Notes: generated from the letters alone by a model not told the origin. A stretch of 64,000 bases of DNA from Marinicella rhabdoformis (GCF_009671245.1 NZ_VTFS01000001.1:62372-126371); one strand, 5' to 3'. Positions 1-10,138 are shown, counted from the stretch's first letter. Numbers and translations are program-made.

Positions 1-87
1 ACATTTGAACTGCCGCCAGGGGCTTATGCCACAGTGGTTTTGCGCGAAATCTTAAACTGTTCTGAGGACAGAAAAACCAAGGCTTAA
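1..87 (+). CDS. truD: tRNA pseudouridine synthase D, C-terminal end (partial)
   Basis: The reading frame is open from the first base to a TAA at 85-87 and gives about 28 residues. They include FELPPGAYATVVLRE, which matches the conserved C-terminal end of TruD, where a F-x-L-P-x-G-x-(F/Y)-A-T-x-x-(L/V)-R-E-L pattern is typical. TruD makes pseudouridine 13 in several tRNAs. The catalytic part lies outside the window. The call rests on this short tail only, so a different protein with a similar end cannot be fully excluded. Confidence 0.7.
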   Translation, partial: TFELPPGAYATVVLREILNCSEDRKTKA

Positions 88-165
88 GCAAATCATTTAT
101 CATCACTGAAAATGAGGCCAATTGGTGATAGAATAGCTCCTTTTTTATTTCTGTAGAGCGCACCC

Positions 166-1380
166 TTGAAAGCTGAATTGAACGCCGAAACGATATTATC
201 TGACCAACCTCACCAATGGGTCACACACCAAGGTGTATCTTTGTGCTTGTTGGGCACTGCGCATGTATCTCAAAAAAGCGCTGATGTAGTACGCGACTTA
301 ATAGATACTAATGAGTTTGATGCTGTGGCCATTGAATTGGATGAAATTCGATTCCAAGCTTTGACCGACCAAAACCGTTACAAAAATATGGACTTGGTCA
401 GCATCATTAAAAACAAACAGACCGGTTTGATTGCGACCAATTTGGCCATGAGCGCTTACCAAAAAAGATTGGCCGATCAATTGGGTGTAGAGCCTGGCGC
501 CGAAATGAAACAGGCCATCGAATCTGCACAAGAGCAAAACCTGCCATTATGGAAAATTGACCGCAGTGTGGGCATCACCATGAAACGCACTTGGCGGTCT
601 TTAAAATTCATGGAAAAAATTAACCTGATTTTTGGGTTTGGCGGCTTTTTTGAAAATGAAGAGGTCTCAAAAGAAGAAATCGAAAACCTAAAATCTGGTG
701 ACATTTTAGAAAGCACATTCAAAGAATTTTCAGAAAATTCAGAAAACCTATTCCATTCTTTGATTGATGAACGTGACCAGTTTATGGCTGCCAGACTTCA
801 AGAAGCCATCAACGCCTCTCAAAACAAACCACAAAAAGTACTGGTCGTAATTGGCGCAGGGCATTTGTCAGGCACCCACAATTACATGAAAGAAGAAATC
901 AACACGGCACAAAGCATCAAAGCATTAAACACATTGCCTCCCAAAGCCATTTGGGTTAAAGCATTGCCTTGGTTGATTACACTGATCATATTGACTGGTT
1001 TCATCTGGGGCTTTTCAAAGAACCCTGACATGGGCTGGGACATGATCAAAACATGGGTTGTTTATAACGGCCTCATGTCTGCTGTTGGCGCACTGCTGGC
1101 TGGCGGGCACATTTTGACGATATTGTCTGCCATGGTGGCCGCACCATTCACCTCTTTGAATCCAACCATAGCAGCAGGTATGGTGGCTGCATTGGTAGAA
1201 ACTATGGTACGTAAACCCAAGGTCCATGATTTTGAGGCTTTACAACAAGATGCCACCCATGCCAAAGGATGGTGGAAAAACCCAGTCACTCGGGTCTTAT
1301 TGGTTTTTGTTTTGACCAATGTGGGGTCATCTCTGGCAACTTGGATTTCAGGTTTTAAAATATTTAATCAATTGATTTGA
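166..1380 (+). CDS. TraB/PrgY-family membrane protein
   Basis: This 404-residue protein begins with a globular domain carrying GTAHVS (residues 30-35), an AIELDE strand (55-60) and GAGHLSG (230-236). These are the conserved features of the TraB/PrgY family, related to Tiki-type proteases. The C-terminal third has several hydrophobic segments (about 265-283, 297-347 and 376-400), so it is anchored in the inner membrane. The Enterococcus founding members act in pheromone shutdown; the role in proteobacteria is not established. The start is a TTG with only a weak purine-rich site upstream; the next in-frame ATG is inside the conserved domain, so TTG is preferred. dusB follows after 15 bases on the same strand. 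Confidence 0.82.
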   Translation: MKAELNAETILSDQPHQWVTHQGVSLCLLGTAHVSQKSADVVRDLIDTNEFDAVAIELDEIRFQALTDQNRYKNMDLVSIIKNKQTGLIATNLAMSAYQKRLADQLGVEPGAEMKQAIESAQEQNLPLWKIDRSVGITMKRTWRSLKFMEKINLIFGFGGFFENEEVSKEEIENLKSGDILESTFKEFSENSENLFHSLIDERDQFMAARLQEAINASQNKPQKVLVVIGAGHLSGTHNYMKEEINTAQSIKALNTLPPKAIWVKALPWLITLIILTGFIWGFSKNPDMGWDMIKTWVVYNGLMSAVGALLAGGHILTILSAMVAAPFTSLNPTIAAGMVAALVETMVRKPKVHDFEALQQDATHAKGWWKNPVTRVLLVFVLTNVGSSLATWISGFKIFNQLI

Positions 1381-1395
1381 TGAGCCACTTTTATC

Positions 1396-2370
1396 ATGCA
1401 TGCTTTTTCAATAGGCCCTTATCACATACCTCACCCAGTCATGTTGGCTCCCATGGCAGGAGTGACTGACCGCCCTTTCAGACAAATGTGTCGGAACTTG
1501 GGTGCATCATTTGTGGTTTCTGAAATGCTCAGCTGTGATTTGTCACTATTGAAAACCGCGAAGACACAATTTCGCATGAACCATGAAGGTGAGCCTGGCC
1601 CAATTGCCGTTCAAATTGCTGGAGCCGAACCCAAAACTTTGGCTGAAGCTGCCCTATTCAATCAACAAAATGGGGCACAAATCATAGACATTAACATGGG
1701 TTGCCCTCAGAAAAAAGTGGCCAAGAAAAAATGTGGCTCGGCTTTGATGGCCTATCCTGATCTGGTTGCAGAAATTTGCCAAGCTGCTGTGACAGCCGTT
1801 GACATACCTGTCACATTAAAAACCCGACTGGGTGTAGACAGTGACAACCAAAACATCTTAGAAATTGCTCAAATTGCTGAACAATCAGGCATCAAAGCCC
1901 TTTTCATTCATGGTCGCACCAAAGCCCAAAAATTCAAAGGCAGCGCCGACTTTAAGCTCATAAAACAAGCCAAAGCCGCCGTTTCCATTCCCGTCATCGC
2001 CAATGGCGACATAGACACCCCAGAAAAAGCTCAAGCTGTACTTGAAATCACTGGATGCGATGGCATCATGATCGGTCGTGCAGCCCAAGGTAACCCTTGG
2101 ATTTTTAAACAAATCCAGCACTACCTTGAAACCGGCACGCATTGTGCCAAACCCACTCACCAAGAAATTGTCGATGTGATGTATCAACACGTCAAAAACC
2201 TCCACAATTTTTATGGTGAATTCACAGGTTGCCGCATGGCAAGGAAGCACATCAAGTGGTTCCTCAAAGGCTTGCAACTTGACCCAATCACCCGCCAAAT
2301 CATGAAAATTGAACAGGCGGAGGAACAACTGAAGTTCATTCAAAACAATCTAATTCATAAGGTCGCATAA
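1396..2370 (+). CDS. dusB: tRNA-dihydrouridine synthase B
   Basis: The protein is a 324-residue FMN-dependent enzyme that reduces uridine to dihydrouridine in the D-loop of tRNA. The N-terminus has LAPMAGVTDRPFRQMC (FMN-binding start of the TIM barrel). The middle has INMGCPQKKV with the family's conserved cysteine, followed by GSALM. The phosphate-binding end of the barrel reads IANGDI and later GRAAQGNPWIF. The C-terminal helical domain contains RMARKHIKWF, typical of DusB. Length is normal for the family. In many gammaproteobacteria dusB is followed by fis; here the next gene, 2 bases downstream, is a DUF349 protein instead. Confidence 0.95.
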   Translation: MHAFSIGPYHIPHPVMLAPMAGVTDRPFRQMCRNLGASFVVSEMLSCDLSLLKTAKTQFRMNHEGEPGPIAVQIAGAEPKTLAEAALFNQQNGAQIIDINMGCPQKKVAKKKCGSALMAYPDLVAEICQAAVTAVDIPVTLKTRLGVDSDNQNILEIAQIAEQSGIKALFIHGRTKAQKFKGSADFKLIKQAKAAVSIPVIANGDIDTPEKAQAVLEITGCDGIMIGRAAQGNPWIFKQIQHYLETGTHCAKPTHQEIVDVMYQHVKNLHNFYGEFTGCRMARKHIKWFLKGLQLDPITRQIMKIEQAEEQLKFIQNNLIHKVA

Positions 2371-2372
2371 TC

Positions 2373-5075
2373 ATGAGTATTTTTAATTGGTTCAACAAAC
2401 CCAAATGGCAAAGCCCAAACGAACAAGTTCGCCTCACCGCAGTCCAAACAGACAACGATGCGGCATTACTTGATGCCCTGCCACAAATCATCAGCAGTGA
2501 CAGCAGCATCAAAGTACGCAAAGCGGCCTTGAGCCGGATTGACGATACCCATCAATTGCATCAAATTGCTGAGCAAAACGACCAAACCGAAGTCAAAAAA
2601 TTGGCACGAAAAAAATGGACACATTTGATGGCCAAAAGCAAAAATACCGATGCCATTAAAAACCTCAATGACAATGAAGCTTTGCTGTATTTGGCAGGTC
2701 AAAGTCAACACAGTAAAATGCGACTTCAAGCTGTCAGCCAGATAAATCAACAAGGAACTTTAGGCGACTTGTTACTCAATGAAAAAGACCGTGAAGTTCA
2801 GCAAGCCATTTTAGAAAAAATTACACAAGAATCTACTTTACAAAGAATTTCTAAGCCCCTGAAAAAGAAAAATAAATCCCTATATCAAAGCATTCAGTCA
2901 AGACTTAACCAAGGAGAAGATTTAAACCAAAACAACAGCTTGGCATTGAAAATATGTAAACAGCTAGAGGCAGTGGTTCATCACAAAGCGACTTGTGATT
3001 TAGAAAGCATCAGCAGCCAATGGCAAGCGATTGAAAAAAACTGTGATGCGACATTTAAACAACGCTACAACGGCGCATTTGCTGCCGCAAAGATGATACT
3101 CGACCCAGAACATCGTGACAGCTTTTTAAACAAACAAAAAGAACAGCGTGCCAAATCACAGCTGTCAGAAGTCATTAACGCCAGTGACAAATTAACTGAT
3201 TTAGACCTCAGCCAAATTCAAAGCCAATTAACCAAGTGCCAAACCATTGACACTTCGGTATTGAGTTCAGAAGACAAAAATCAACTGTCATCTGCAATTG
3301 ATGCTTTCGCTGCCAAAAGAGACGAAAAGATGCAGCAACAACAGGTGCCAGAAAGCGCGACCAAAGCTTATGATGAATTACAAAAAGTACTGGCCCAAGA
3401 GATAGTCCAGCCCAACCAACTAAAACAATTCAAAACCCGCTGGCAACAAGCCACTCGCGGCGCACACCCATCAAGCAGCTTGAAATTACTGTCAGACCAG
3501 TACGACAGTGGTATCTTGAAACTGGCTGAAAAAGTGGAACAGTCAGCCCAAAAGCGTGATGAAGCTGCTCAACAACTGATTGATATGATTGACAAGGCAC
3601 AGACTGAAATTAAAGACGGTCACTTGTCAAAAGCCAAAATCATCACAAACCAAATGGCCGCATTGAAACGCACCGCAGGATTCAAGCACCCATTGGTACA
3701 AAAAAATAAATACAACATCGACAATGTTTGGACTCAGTTGAAAGAGCTGCGCCAATGGCAGAAATGGAGCAATGACAAAGTACGCCAGGACATCATTGAC
3801 GAATTGGTGGCCTTGGTTGGTACTGCCACACACCCTGATGCTGTTTTGAAAAAACTGAAAGATTCTAACGAACGCTGGTATGCCCTCGAAGACATGGAAA
3901 AATTAGAAGGCGACAAGTTCCCTTCTCGTAACCAAAAAATGTGGCAAGACTTCAGAACCGTTTCAAAAGCACTGTTTGAACCCACTCAACCCTTCTTTGA
4001 AAAACGTTCTGAATCACAAAACAGTCATTTGGATGAAATTAAAGCCTGTATTGATGAAATGCTGCAAGTTGAATTAGAAAGCAGCAATGAACGCGACTTG
4101 GCCAGAATGACTCGAAATGCCATCAAACACCTAAAATCACTGGATCAAATTCCACCTAAACAACGTGGACAAATGGCCAAGAAACTGCGCAAAGGCATAG
4201 ACCGAATAGATGGCCAATTGAGCACTTGGTATGATGCCGCTGAAACAAAGAAACGTGCTTTGATTGATCAAGCCATGGCATTACATGATGAAGAAGATTT
4301 AGCCGCTGCGATTGAACAAGCCAAGGGTTTACAGGCACAGTGGAAGAAAGCAGGCATAGTCAAACAATACACAGAGCGCAAGTTGTGGAAACAATTCCGC
4401 AAAGCCAATGATGCCCTATTTAACAAACGAGATGATGCAAGCAAAGCTCAAAATGAGGCTCAAGCTGCGCACAAAAAGGCGGCACAATCGGCATTAGACA
4501 AATTCAATAAAGACCTTAAAAAAACCAAAGACAGCAATGAAATCAAACAATTGAAAAACAACTTGATACATACATGGCAGGCTGAATTTCAAGACATCAA
4601 ACAGTTGTCTTCAAACTACCAAGCCGCTTTGTCCAGCGCAGATGATGCTTTAAACAAACAACAATCAGCCAAAGTGCTGTCCTCGCTGGATGCTTTAAAA
4701 CAGTTTGATGTGACTTGTCAGTCTGAGGACTCTGATGCCATTGAAACCGCATTATCGACTTGTAGCGACAGTGAAAAAGCGGCATTTCTAGCCAGAAAAG
4801 AAAATGTTGCCGATGACCAGCACTGTGACGAATTGCTGTTACAAGCAGAATTTTTAACAGGCAAAGAAACGCCAAAAGCACATATGGAAGCGCGCATGGC
4901 CTATCAAGTCAAAGTCTTATCAGAGCGCATGGCCGGTGAAAAAGTGGCCGGTGAAAGTGAGCAAGCTTTGGCTTTATTAAAATCTTGGTACCTATCAGCC
5001 AAGTCGAACAGCTACATCAAGAACAATAAAAAACGCATCAACAGTAACATCAAAGCCCTAGAAGCGTTGTTATAA
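2373..5075 (+). CDS. DUF349 domain protein, large and helical
   Basis: This 900-residue, Lys/Gln/Ala-rich protein has no signal peptide and no membrane segment. The first ~170 residues look like HEAT-type helical repeats (for example LLDALPQIISSDSSIKVRKA). The rest contains repeated helical units with W-x-x-(A/K) spacing, such as RWYALEDMEKL, KMWQDFRTV, LQAQWKKAG and KLWKQFRKANDALF, which are the hallmark of DUF349. The biochemical function of DUF349 proteins is unknown. The gene starts 2 bases after dusB and is probably co-transcribed with it. A strong hairpin lies just downstream (5099-5128). Confidence 0.85.
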   Translation: MSIFNWFNKPKWQSPNEQVRLTAVQTDNDAALLDALPQIISSDSSIKVRKAALSRIDDTHQLHQIAEQNDQTEVKKLARKKWTHLMAKSKNTDAIKNLNDNEALLYLAGQSQHSKMRLQAVSQINQQGTLGDLLLNEKDREVQQAILEKITQESTLQRISKPLKKKNKSLYQSIQSRLNQGEDLNQNNSLALKICKQLEAVVHHKATCDLESISSQWQAIEKNCDATFKQRYNGAFAAAKMILDPEHRDSFLNKQKEQRAKSQLSEVINASDKLTDLDLSQIQSQLTKCQTIDTSVLSSEDKNQLSSAIDAFAAKRDEKMQQQQVPESATKAYDELQKVLAQEIVQPNQLKQFKTRWQQATRGAHPSSSLKLLSDQYDSGILKLAEKVEQSAQKRDEAAQQLIDMIDKAQTEIKDGHLSKAKIITNQMAALKRTAGFKHPLVQKNKYNIDNVWTQLKELRQWQKWSNDKVRQDIIDELVALVGTATHPDAVLKKLKDSNERWYALEDMEKLEGDKFPSRNQKMWQDFRTVSKALFEPTQPFFEKRSESQNSHLDEIKACIDEMLQVELESSNERDLARMTRNAIKHLKSLDQIPPKQRGQMAKKLRKGIDRIDGQLSTWYDAAETKKRALIDQAMALHDEEDLAAAIEQAKGLQAQWKKAGIVKQYTERKLWKQFRKANDALFNKRDDASKAQNEAQAAHKKAAQSALDKFNKDLKKTKDSNEIKQLKNNLIHTWQAEFQDIKQLSSNYQAALSSADDALNKQQSAKVLSSLDALKQFDVTCQSEDSDAIETALSTCSDSEKAAFLARKENVADDQHCDELLLQAEFLTGKETPKAHMEARMAYQVKVLSERMAGEKVAGESEQALALLKSWYLSAKSNSYIKNNKKRINSNIKALEALL

Positions 5076-5098
5076 GCGTTGTAGTCATCAGCCTACCC

Positions 5099-5128
5099 GA
5101 CTGTTGAGCCAAAAATGGTTCAACAGTC
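5099..5128 (+). terminator. Hairpin downstream of the DUF349 gene
   Basis: GACTGTTGAGCC and GGTTCAACAGTC can form a 12-bp stem (one G-T pair) around the loop AAAAAT. There is no T-tract after it, so it may be a weak terminator or an mRNA 3'-end stabiliser. Confidence 0.5.
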
Positions 5129-5214
5129 CAGCCTGATAAGGACTAATGACACATGAATCTAATGCCAAGCAGCTGTAAACTGACTGGCTGAAATTAAACC
5201 TAAGTGAGAGGACT

Positions 5215-7257
5215 ATGAAAAAAACCTTATTAGCCACTGGCATCGCGTTAAGCTTGATGTCATTCAATGCACCTGTTGCATTTGCCAAAGAAGCCAAAGC
5301 CGTGACGGCACAACAGGTTTCTTCGGGTATCGATTTGAATAACATGGACAAAACAGTCCGAGCCCAAGACGATTTTTACCGCCACATGAACGGCTTATGG
5401 TTAGAATCATTTGAAATGCCTTCAGACAAATCAAACTATGGTGCTTTCACAAAACTAGCTGAAGAAAGTCGTGAACACGTAAAAGCCATCATCAATGATG
5501 TATCTAAAGCATTGAACGCAGATGGTTCAGCAGAACAAAAAATTGCCGACTTATACAAAACATACATGGCGACAGAAGTCATTGAATCGGCCGGTATTTC
5601 AGCGATTCAAGGCGAATTGGATAAAATCCAAGCGTTAAAAAACAATGATGACCTGTCTGAATACATGGGTTATGCTGACATTTACAACACAGCCCCTATC
5701 GGCATGTACGTGTACATTGACCAAAAGAAATCTGATGAACACATCGTATACATTGGTCAAAGTGGTTTGGGCATGCCAGACCGCGATTACTACATGAAGG
5801 ATGACGAAAAATCAGTCAAAATACAAAAAGCCTATGTAGAACATATGGGAAACATGTTGAAATTAGCGGGCATCAAAGATTCAGCTAAAAAAGCCAAAGG
5901 CATTTACGCTTTAGAAAAATCTTTAGCCGAAGGTCAATGGACACGCATCCAAAACAGAGATCGCGAAAAAGCCTACAACAAAATGACTTTCGATGAATTT
6001 ACTGCGAAAGTACCTGCAATGAACTGGGATGCTTGGTTAACCCACACCATGATCGACAAACCAGCTCACGTCGTTGTCACCCAACCGAGCTATTTGGAAA
6101 CTTTAAACAAAGTATTAGAAAACACCAGCATGGACGCATGGAAAGATTATTACACTTTCCACATGATTTCTAATGCAGCGAATTCTTTAAGTAGTGAATT
6201 TGATAAAGAGAATTTCACTTTTTTTGGCACGGTTTTATCAGGTACCACTGAACAAGAACCTCGCTGGAAACGCGGTGTAGATTTAGTCAATGGCATCGCT
6301 GGCGAATTGGTTGGTGCGGTGTATGTTAAGCGCCACTTCCCACCTGAAGCCAAAAAACGCATGGTGACTATGATAGAAAACCTGCGTACAGCTTATGGTG
6401 ACAGCATCAAAGAGCTGCCTTGGATGAGTGAAGAAACCAAAGTCAAAGCTTTAGACAAACTGGCTAAATTTGATCCTAAAATTGGTTACCCTGACGTGTG
6501 GCGTGACTACACAAAAATGGACATCAATGGTAAAGACTTGGTTGCCAACATGAAAGAAGCCACGCGCTTTTTAACACACCGCAACAGAAGCAAGATGGGT
6601 CAGCCCATCAACCGAACAGAATGGGGTATGAACCCACAAACGGTTAACGCTTATTACAACCCAACCAAGAACGAAATTGTATTCCCTGCAGCGATTCTAC
6701 AACCACCATTCTTTAACTTGGCTGCTGATGAAGCCGTGAATTACGGTGGCATTGGCGCTGTGATTGGTCATGAAATGGGCCATGGTTTTGACGATCAGGG
6801 ATCAAAATATGATGGCGATGGCAACTTGAAAAACTGGTGGACTGAAGATGACTTGAAACAGTTCAACAAGTTAACTTCTAAATTAGTTGACCAATACGAC
6901 GCCTTCACAGTGGTTGACGGCACACATGTTAAAGGTGAGTTCACGCAAGGTGAAAACATCGGTGACTTGAGTGGCTTAGCGATTGCATACAAAGCCTACA
7001 AAGCCAACTTCCCAGAAAATACTGTGATTGATGGCTATTCATCTGATCAACGATTCTTTATGGGTTGGGCACAAGTTTGGATGCGTAAATACCGTGATGA
7101 AGAGTTATTGAAACGCATTGAAACCGACCCACATTCACCTTCTGAATTCCGCACCAACGGCATCTTGAGAAACTTACCTGAGTTTTACAAAGCCTTTGAT
7201 GTGAAACCAGGTGACGGCATGTACTTGGCACCAGAAGACCGTGTAAAAATTTGGTAA
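5215..7257 (+). CDS. M13 (neprilysin/PepO) family zinc metallopeptidase, exported
   Basis: The protein has 680 residues and starts with a Sec signal peptide ending near FNAPVAFAKE. It carries the complete zinc site: HEMGH with H519, E520 and H523, and a third ligand in ENIGD (E580, D584). The M13 substrate-binding motif NAYYNPTKNEIVFPAA precedes it. M13 enzymes cut short peptides; the signal peptide puts this one in the periplasm or outside the cell. The C-terminus ends in EDRVKIW, in place of the C-x-x-W ending of eukaryotic neprilysins. A good AGAGGA-type ribosome site lies just before the ATG. The gene is monocistronic, between a hairpin and a Rho-independent terminator. Confidence 0.93.
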   Translation: MKKTLLATGIALSLMSFNAPVAFAKEAKAVTAQQVSSGIDLNNMDKTVRAQDDFYRHMNGLWLESFEMPSDKSNYGAFTKLAEESREHVKAIINDVSKALNADGSAEQKIADLYKTYMATEVIESAGISAIQGELDKIQALKNNDDLSEYMGYADIYNTAPIGMYVYIDQKKSDEHIVYIGQSGLGMPDRDYYMKDDEKSVKIQKAYVEHMGNMLKLAGIKDSAKKAKGIYALEKSLAEGQWTRIQNRDREKAYNKMTFDEFTAKVPAMNWDAWLTHTMIDKPAHVVVTQPSYLETLNKVLENTSMDAWKDYYTFHMISNAANSLSSEFDKENFTFFGTVLSGTTEQEPRWKRGVDLVNGIAGELVGAVYVKRHFPPEAKKRMVTMIENLRTAYGDSIKELPWMSEETKVKALDKLAKFDPKIGYPDVWRDYTKMDINGKDLVANMKEATRFLTHRNRSKMGQPINRTEWGMNPQTVNAYYNPTKNEIVFPAAILQPPFFNLAADEAVNYGGIGAVIGHEMGHGFDDQGSKYDGDGNLKNWWTEDDLKQFNKLTSKLVDQYDAFTVVDGTHVKGEFTQGENIGDLSGLAIAYKAYKANFPENTVIDGYSSDQRFFMGWAQVWMRKYRDEELLKRIETDPHSPSEFRTNGILRNLPEFYKAFDVKPGDGMYLAPEDRVKIW

Positions 7258-7282
7258 TCAAGTTTTCACAAAAACTAAAAAG

Positions 7283-7310
7283 AAGCCTCGATTTTTCGGG
7301 GCTTTTTTGT
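7283..7310 (+). terminator. Rho-independent terminator of the M13 peptidase gene
   Basis: Stem AAGCCTCG / CGGGGCTT with one G-T pair, loop ATTTTT, followed directly by a run of T. Confidence 0.9.
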
Positions 7311-7494
7311 GCCTTAAATTCCTAGACTGAACACCCAAAAATAGATTGAAAATCCCCATACGCGCCACACTAACCTAAACTGAATGCAAAAGAGCAACAC
7401 AACTTGATAACGGCCAAGCTCAAATTTTAAACAACTCAATAATGAACAAGTATTCAAAGCATTCGCGGAATCAAGAAGCAGTCAATAAACGATG

Positions 7495-8400
7495 TTAACT
7501 TTGCCAAGGACAGTCAGTTTCAAAATACGTTACCAGAAAATCGATCAAACACCTGACCCGATAAGTCAGGTGTTTGGTTTCAGGATATAAAGCATAACAA
7601 CCCAAAACGCGTTCAGGTAACTGGCCTTCAAGCACAGGAACCAGCTCACCAGTCCGTAATGCTTTATAGCAGATAAAATCGGGCAAAAAAATTAAACCTT
7701 GCCCCCTAATGGCAGACTGGCAATTGAACTCTCCGTTGTTTGCCCTGATACTGTGTGGCATCTTTAATTGCCATGGTTTGCCATCGGCATCGGCAAATTG
7801 CCATGAATCTGGACCACCGCTGTATTGCACAAACTCATGCCCTTTTCTCAAATCTTCTGGGCGCTCAATGACTGGATGTGCGGCTAAATAACCTGGGCTG
7901 GCACACAAAACGATTTTGGTTGAGGTCAACTTTCTGGCCTTTAAGGTCGATTCTGATAACTTCGCAATCCGGATGCCCATATCAAAGCCCTCTTCCACCA
8001 AATTCACTAAACGGTCGCTGAAGTCTATGTCAAAAACCACATCAGGGTGTTGTTGATTGAACTGCCATATGCCTTCGGTTAAATGACTCAAACCAAAACT
8101 CAAAGGCACGGCCATGCGAATCCTGCCAGACAAGGCTTGGTGTTCATCCTTTACTAGGGCTTCTGCTTCGGCTACATCCTCTAATATACGCAAACATTGC
8201 TGATAATACGATTCACCAGCAGCCGTTAACGTTTGCCTTCGGGTGGTTCGAGTCAACAAGGTCACTCCCATGTGTTGTTCAAGTTGCTGTAAACGCTTAC
8301 TGACCACTGATTTGGCCACGTCTAACTGATCTGCCGCGCTAGATATGCTGCCAGCCTCAATGATCCTGACAAAGGTTTGCATGTTTTCTAATGTGTTCAT
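7495..8400 (-). CDS. LysR-family transcriptional regulator
   Basis: The 301-residue protein has an N-terminal winged helix-turn-helix (about residues 5-65, SISSAADQLDVAKSVVSKRLQQLE, with LLTRTTRRQTLTAAG following) and a C-terminal periplasmic-binding-protein-like effector domain. It resembles the CrgA-type branch often found beside oxidoreductases. It is divergent from the azoreductase gene across about 100 bp of AT-rich sequence, the classic LysR arrangement, so it probably controls the azoreductase-pirin genes as well as itself. The effector is unknown, though quinone- or electrophile-type stress would fit the neighbours (inference). Confidence 0.9.
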   Translation of the reverse strand: MNTLENMQTFVRIIEAGSISSAADQLDVAKSVVSKRLQQLEQHMGVTLLTRTTRRQTLTAAGESYYQQCLRILEDVAEAEALVKDEHQALSGRIRMAVPLSFGLSHLTEGIWQFNQQHPDVVFDIDFSDRLVNLVEEGFDMGIRIAKLSESTLKARKLTSTKIVLCASPGYLAAHPVIERPEDLRKGHEFVQYSGGPDSWQFADADGKPWQLKMPHSIRANNGEFNCQSAIRGQGLIFLPDFICYKALRTGELVPVLEGQLPERVLGCYALYPETKHLTYRVRCLIDFLVTYFETDCPWQS

Positions 8401-8501
8401 TGTTCTTTTATTGGAAACAGTTATTTAGTATTTTGACACTTTATTGTTATTTTTAGAACCATAAAATAGAATCAATACAAAAGTAAATAAAACAAAAACA
8501 C

Positions 8502-9080
8502 ATGACACAACACATTTTACAATTAGACAGCAGCGGACAACACGAACACTCAGTAACCCAAAAAGTCACTGCACAAGTAACCGAAGCCATCAAAGTCTAT
8601 GGACAGGAAAAACAGATACCATCAAATACAGTTAGGCGGGACTTGACAAACAACACACCTTTAATTGATGGTGAGTGGATGCAAGCCAACTTCACACCTG
8701 CTGAGCAAAAAACACCCGATCAAATAGAAACTTTGGCGTTCTCTGACCACCTCATCGCTGAATTGAATCAGGCAAATCATTTGGTCATTGGCGTCCCCAT
8801 TTATAACTTCAACATCCCAGTCGCATTGAAGGCTTGGATTGATTTGATTGCCAGGGCCAAAGTGACTTTCAGGTACACTGAAAACGGCCCTGAAGGCTTG
8901 GTGACGCCAAAAAAAGTTTATTTGGTGTATGCCTCAGGTGGCACGCCCATGGGTTCAGCGATAGACTTTGCAACACCCTATTTAAAACACGTACTGAGTT
9001 TTATTGGCTTGGATGATGTGACCCTAATCGACAGCAAAGACTTTGATTTAGATACATTCAAACAATCGCTACTGGCATAA
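8502..9080 (+). CDS. azoR: FMN-dependent NADH-azoreductase (AzoR/AcpD family)
   Basis: This 192-residue flavodoxin-fold reductase has the features of AzoR: VIGVPIYNFNIPVALKAWID, the FMN-contacting P-x-Y-N-F-x-x-P segment, then RAKVTFRYTENGPEGL and YLVYASGG. The family reduces quinones and azo compounds with NAD(P)H. The N-terminal LQLDSSGQHEHSVT corresponds to the FMN phosphate loop, where S-x-S or S-x-x-S patterns are usual. No strong ribosome site precedes the ATG. It is divergent from the LysR gene and followed by pirin after 41 bp. Confidence 0.88.
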   Translation: MTQHILQLDSSGQHEHSVTQKVTAQVTEAIKVYGQEKQIPSNTVRRDLTNNTPLIDGEWMQANFTPAEQKTPDQIETLAFSDHLIAELNQANHLVIGVPIYNFNIPVALKAWIDLIARAKVTFRYTENGPEGLVTPKKVYLVYASGGTPMGSAIDFATPYLKHVLSFIGLDDVTLIDSKDFDLDTFKQSLLA

Positions 9081-9121
9081 AAGGTAATACAGGCAAGGCA
9101 ATACATAATTAGGAGCACACC

Positions 9122-10048
9122 ATGAACAAATACAAAACAGTAGATCAAGTCTATCAAGGCATCGCGACCTCCGATGGTGATGGTGTCAAACTCACCCGAA
9201 TTATTGGTATACCGGAATTAAAGCAGTTAGACCCGTTCTTGCTGTTAGATGCCTTTGGCACAGATCAGCCACAAGACTATATCGGAGGCTTTCCACCTCA
9301 CCCACACCGTGGCTTTGAAACTGTGACGTATATGTTAGAAGGCCGTATGCGCCACAAAGACAGCATGGGCAATGAAGGTGTCATTGGTCCAGGTGATGTC
9401 CAGTGGATGAGCGCCGCATCAGGTGTAATACATTCTGAAATGCCGGAACAAGAAGGTGGCTTATTGGCTGGGTTTCAGTTGTGGGTGAATTTGCCGCAAA
9501 AAGACAAAATGTCACCACCTAAATACCAAGAATTCACGCAGCAAGAGATACCAGTTGAGCACCAAGCCGGTGGCATCAGCATCAAAGTCATCACAGGAGC
9601 CACAGCAAAAACCCAAGGGCCTGTGAATCACCAATGGCGCAGTGAAGCCCAAAGCCATGCTTTGAATTATTGGGACGTGGTGGTGCCTCAAGGTCAAACC
9701 CTTGTTGAATCGATTCCGGCCTCACACAATGGTTTTGTTTATGTCATTGACGGTGAGGTTCAGATTGGTGAGAACAGTGAGTTTGTAAAAGGCGGTCAAC
9801 TGGCCACCCTACTCAATGAATATGAAAGTAATAAATATGAAAGTAATGAATCTGTAGGTAATGAACCTGAAGACAAAGGTAAAGCACAACAAATTAAGGT
9901 TAAAACGAATTCAGACAGCCGTTTCTTGCTGGTCACTGGCGAACCATTAAATGAGCCTGTTGTACGTGCTGGCCCCTTTGTCATGAGTACCCATGAAGAT
10001 TTGAAGCAGGCTTTTAAAGACCATGAAAATGGCGTCTTGGTCAGTTGA
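9122..10048 (+). CDS. Pirin-family cupin protein
   Basis: The 308-residue bicupin carries the N-terminal pirin metal site: FPPHPHRGFETVTYMLEG, then RHKDS and SGVIHSEMPE. Bacterial pirins often act as quercetin 2,3-dioxygenases or redox-sensing partners. A good AGGAG site lies before the ATG. It follows the azoreductase on the same strand, the common LysR-AzoR-pirin grouping. The loop at about residues 232-251 contains pentapeptide repeats (NEYES, NKYES, NESVG, NEPED) encoded by 15-nt units at 9815-9874. These look like a recent in-frame expansion in a surface loop of the C-terminal cupin. Confidence 0.9.
   Translation: MNKYKTVDQVYQGIATSDGDGVKLTRIIGIPELKQLDPFLLLDAFGTDQPQDYIGGFPPHPHRGFETVTYMLEGRMRHKDSMGNEGVIGPGDVQWMSAASGVIHSEMPEQEGGLLAGFQLWVNLPQKDKMSPPKYQEFTQQEIPVEHQAGGISIKVITGATAKTQGPVNHQWRSEAQSHALNYWDVVVPQGQTLVESIPASHNGFVYVIDGEVQIGENSEFVKGGQLATLLNEYESNKYESNESVGNEPEDKGKAQQIKVKTNSDSRFLLVTGEPLNEPVVRAGPFVMSTHEDLKQAFKDHENGVLVS
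9815..9874 (+). repeat. 15-nt in-frame tandem repeat inside the pirin gene
   Basis: Four consecutive 15-nt units begin with AAT(G/A)AA. The first two (9815-9829 and 9830-9844) differ at one base, and the last two are degenerate. They encode NEYES, NKYES, NESVG and NEPED. Confidence 0.8.
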
Positions 10049-10138
10049 ATCAAGCATGAAAAAGCGTCATGTTATCAATCCAGAAATTATCGATCCAAAA
10101 AACCGCTATAATCATAAGCAATCACTTAGAGCGATACC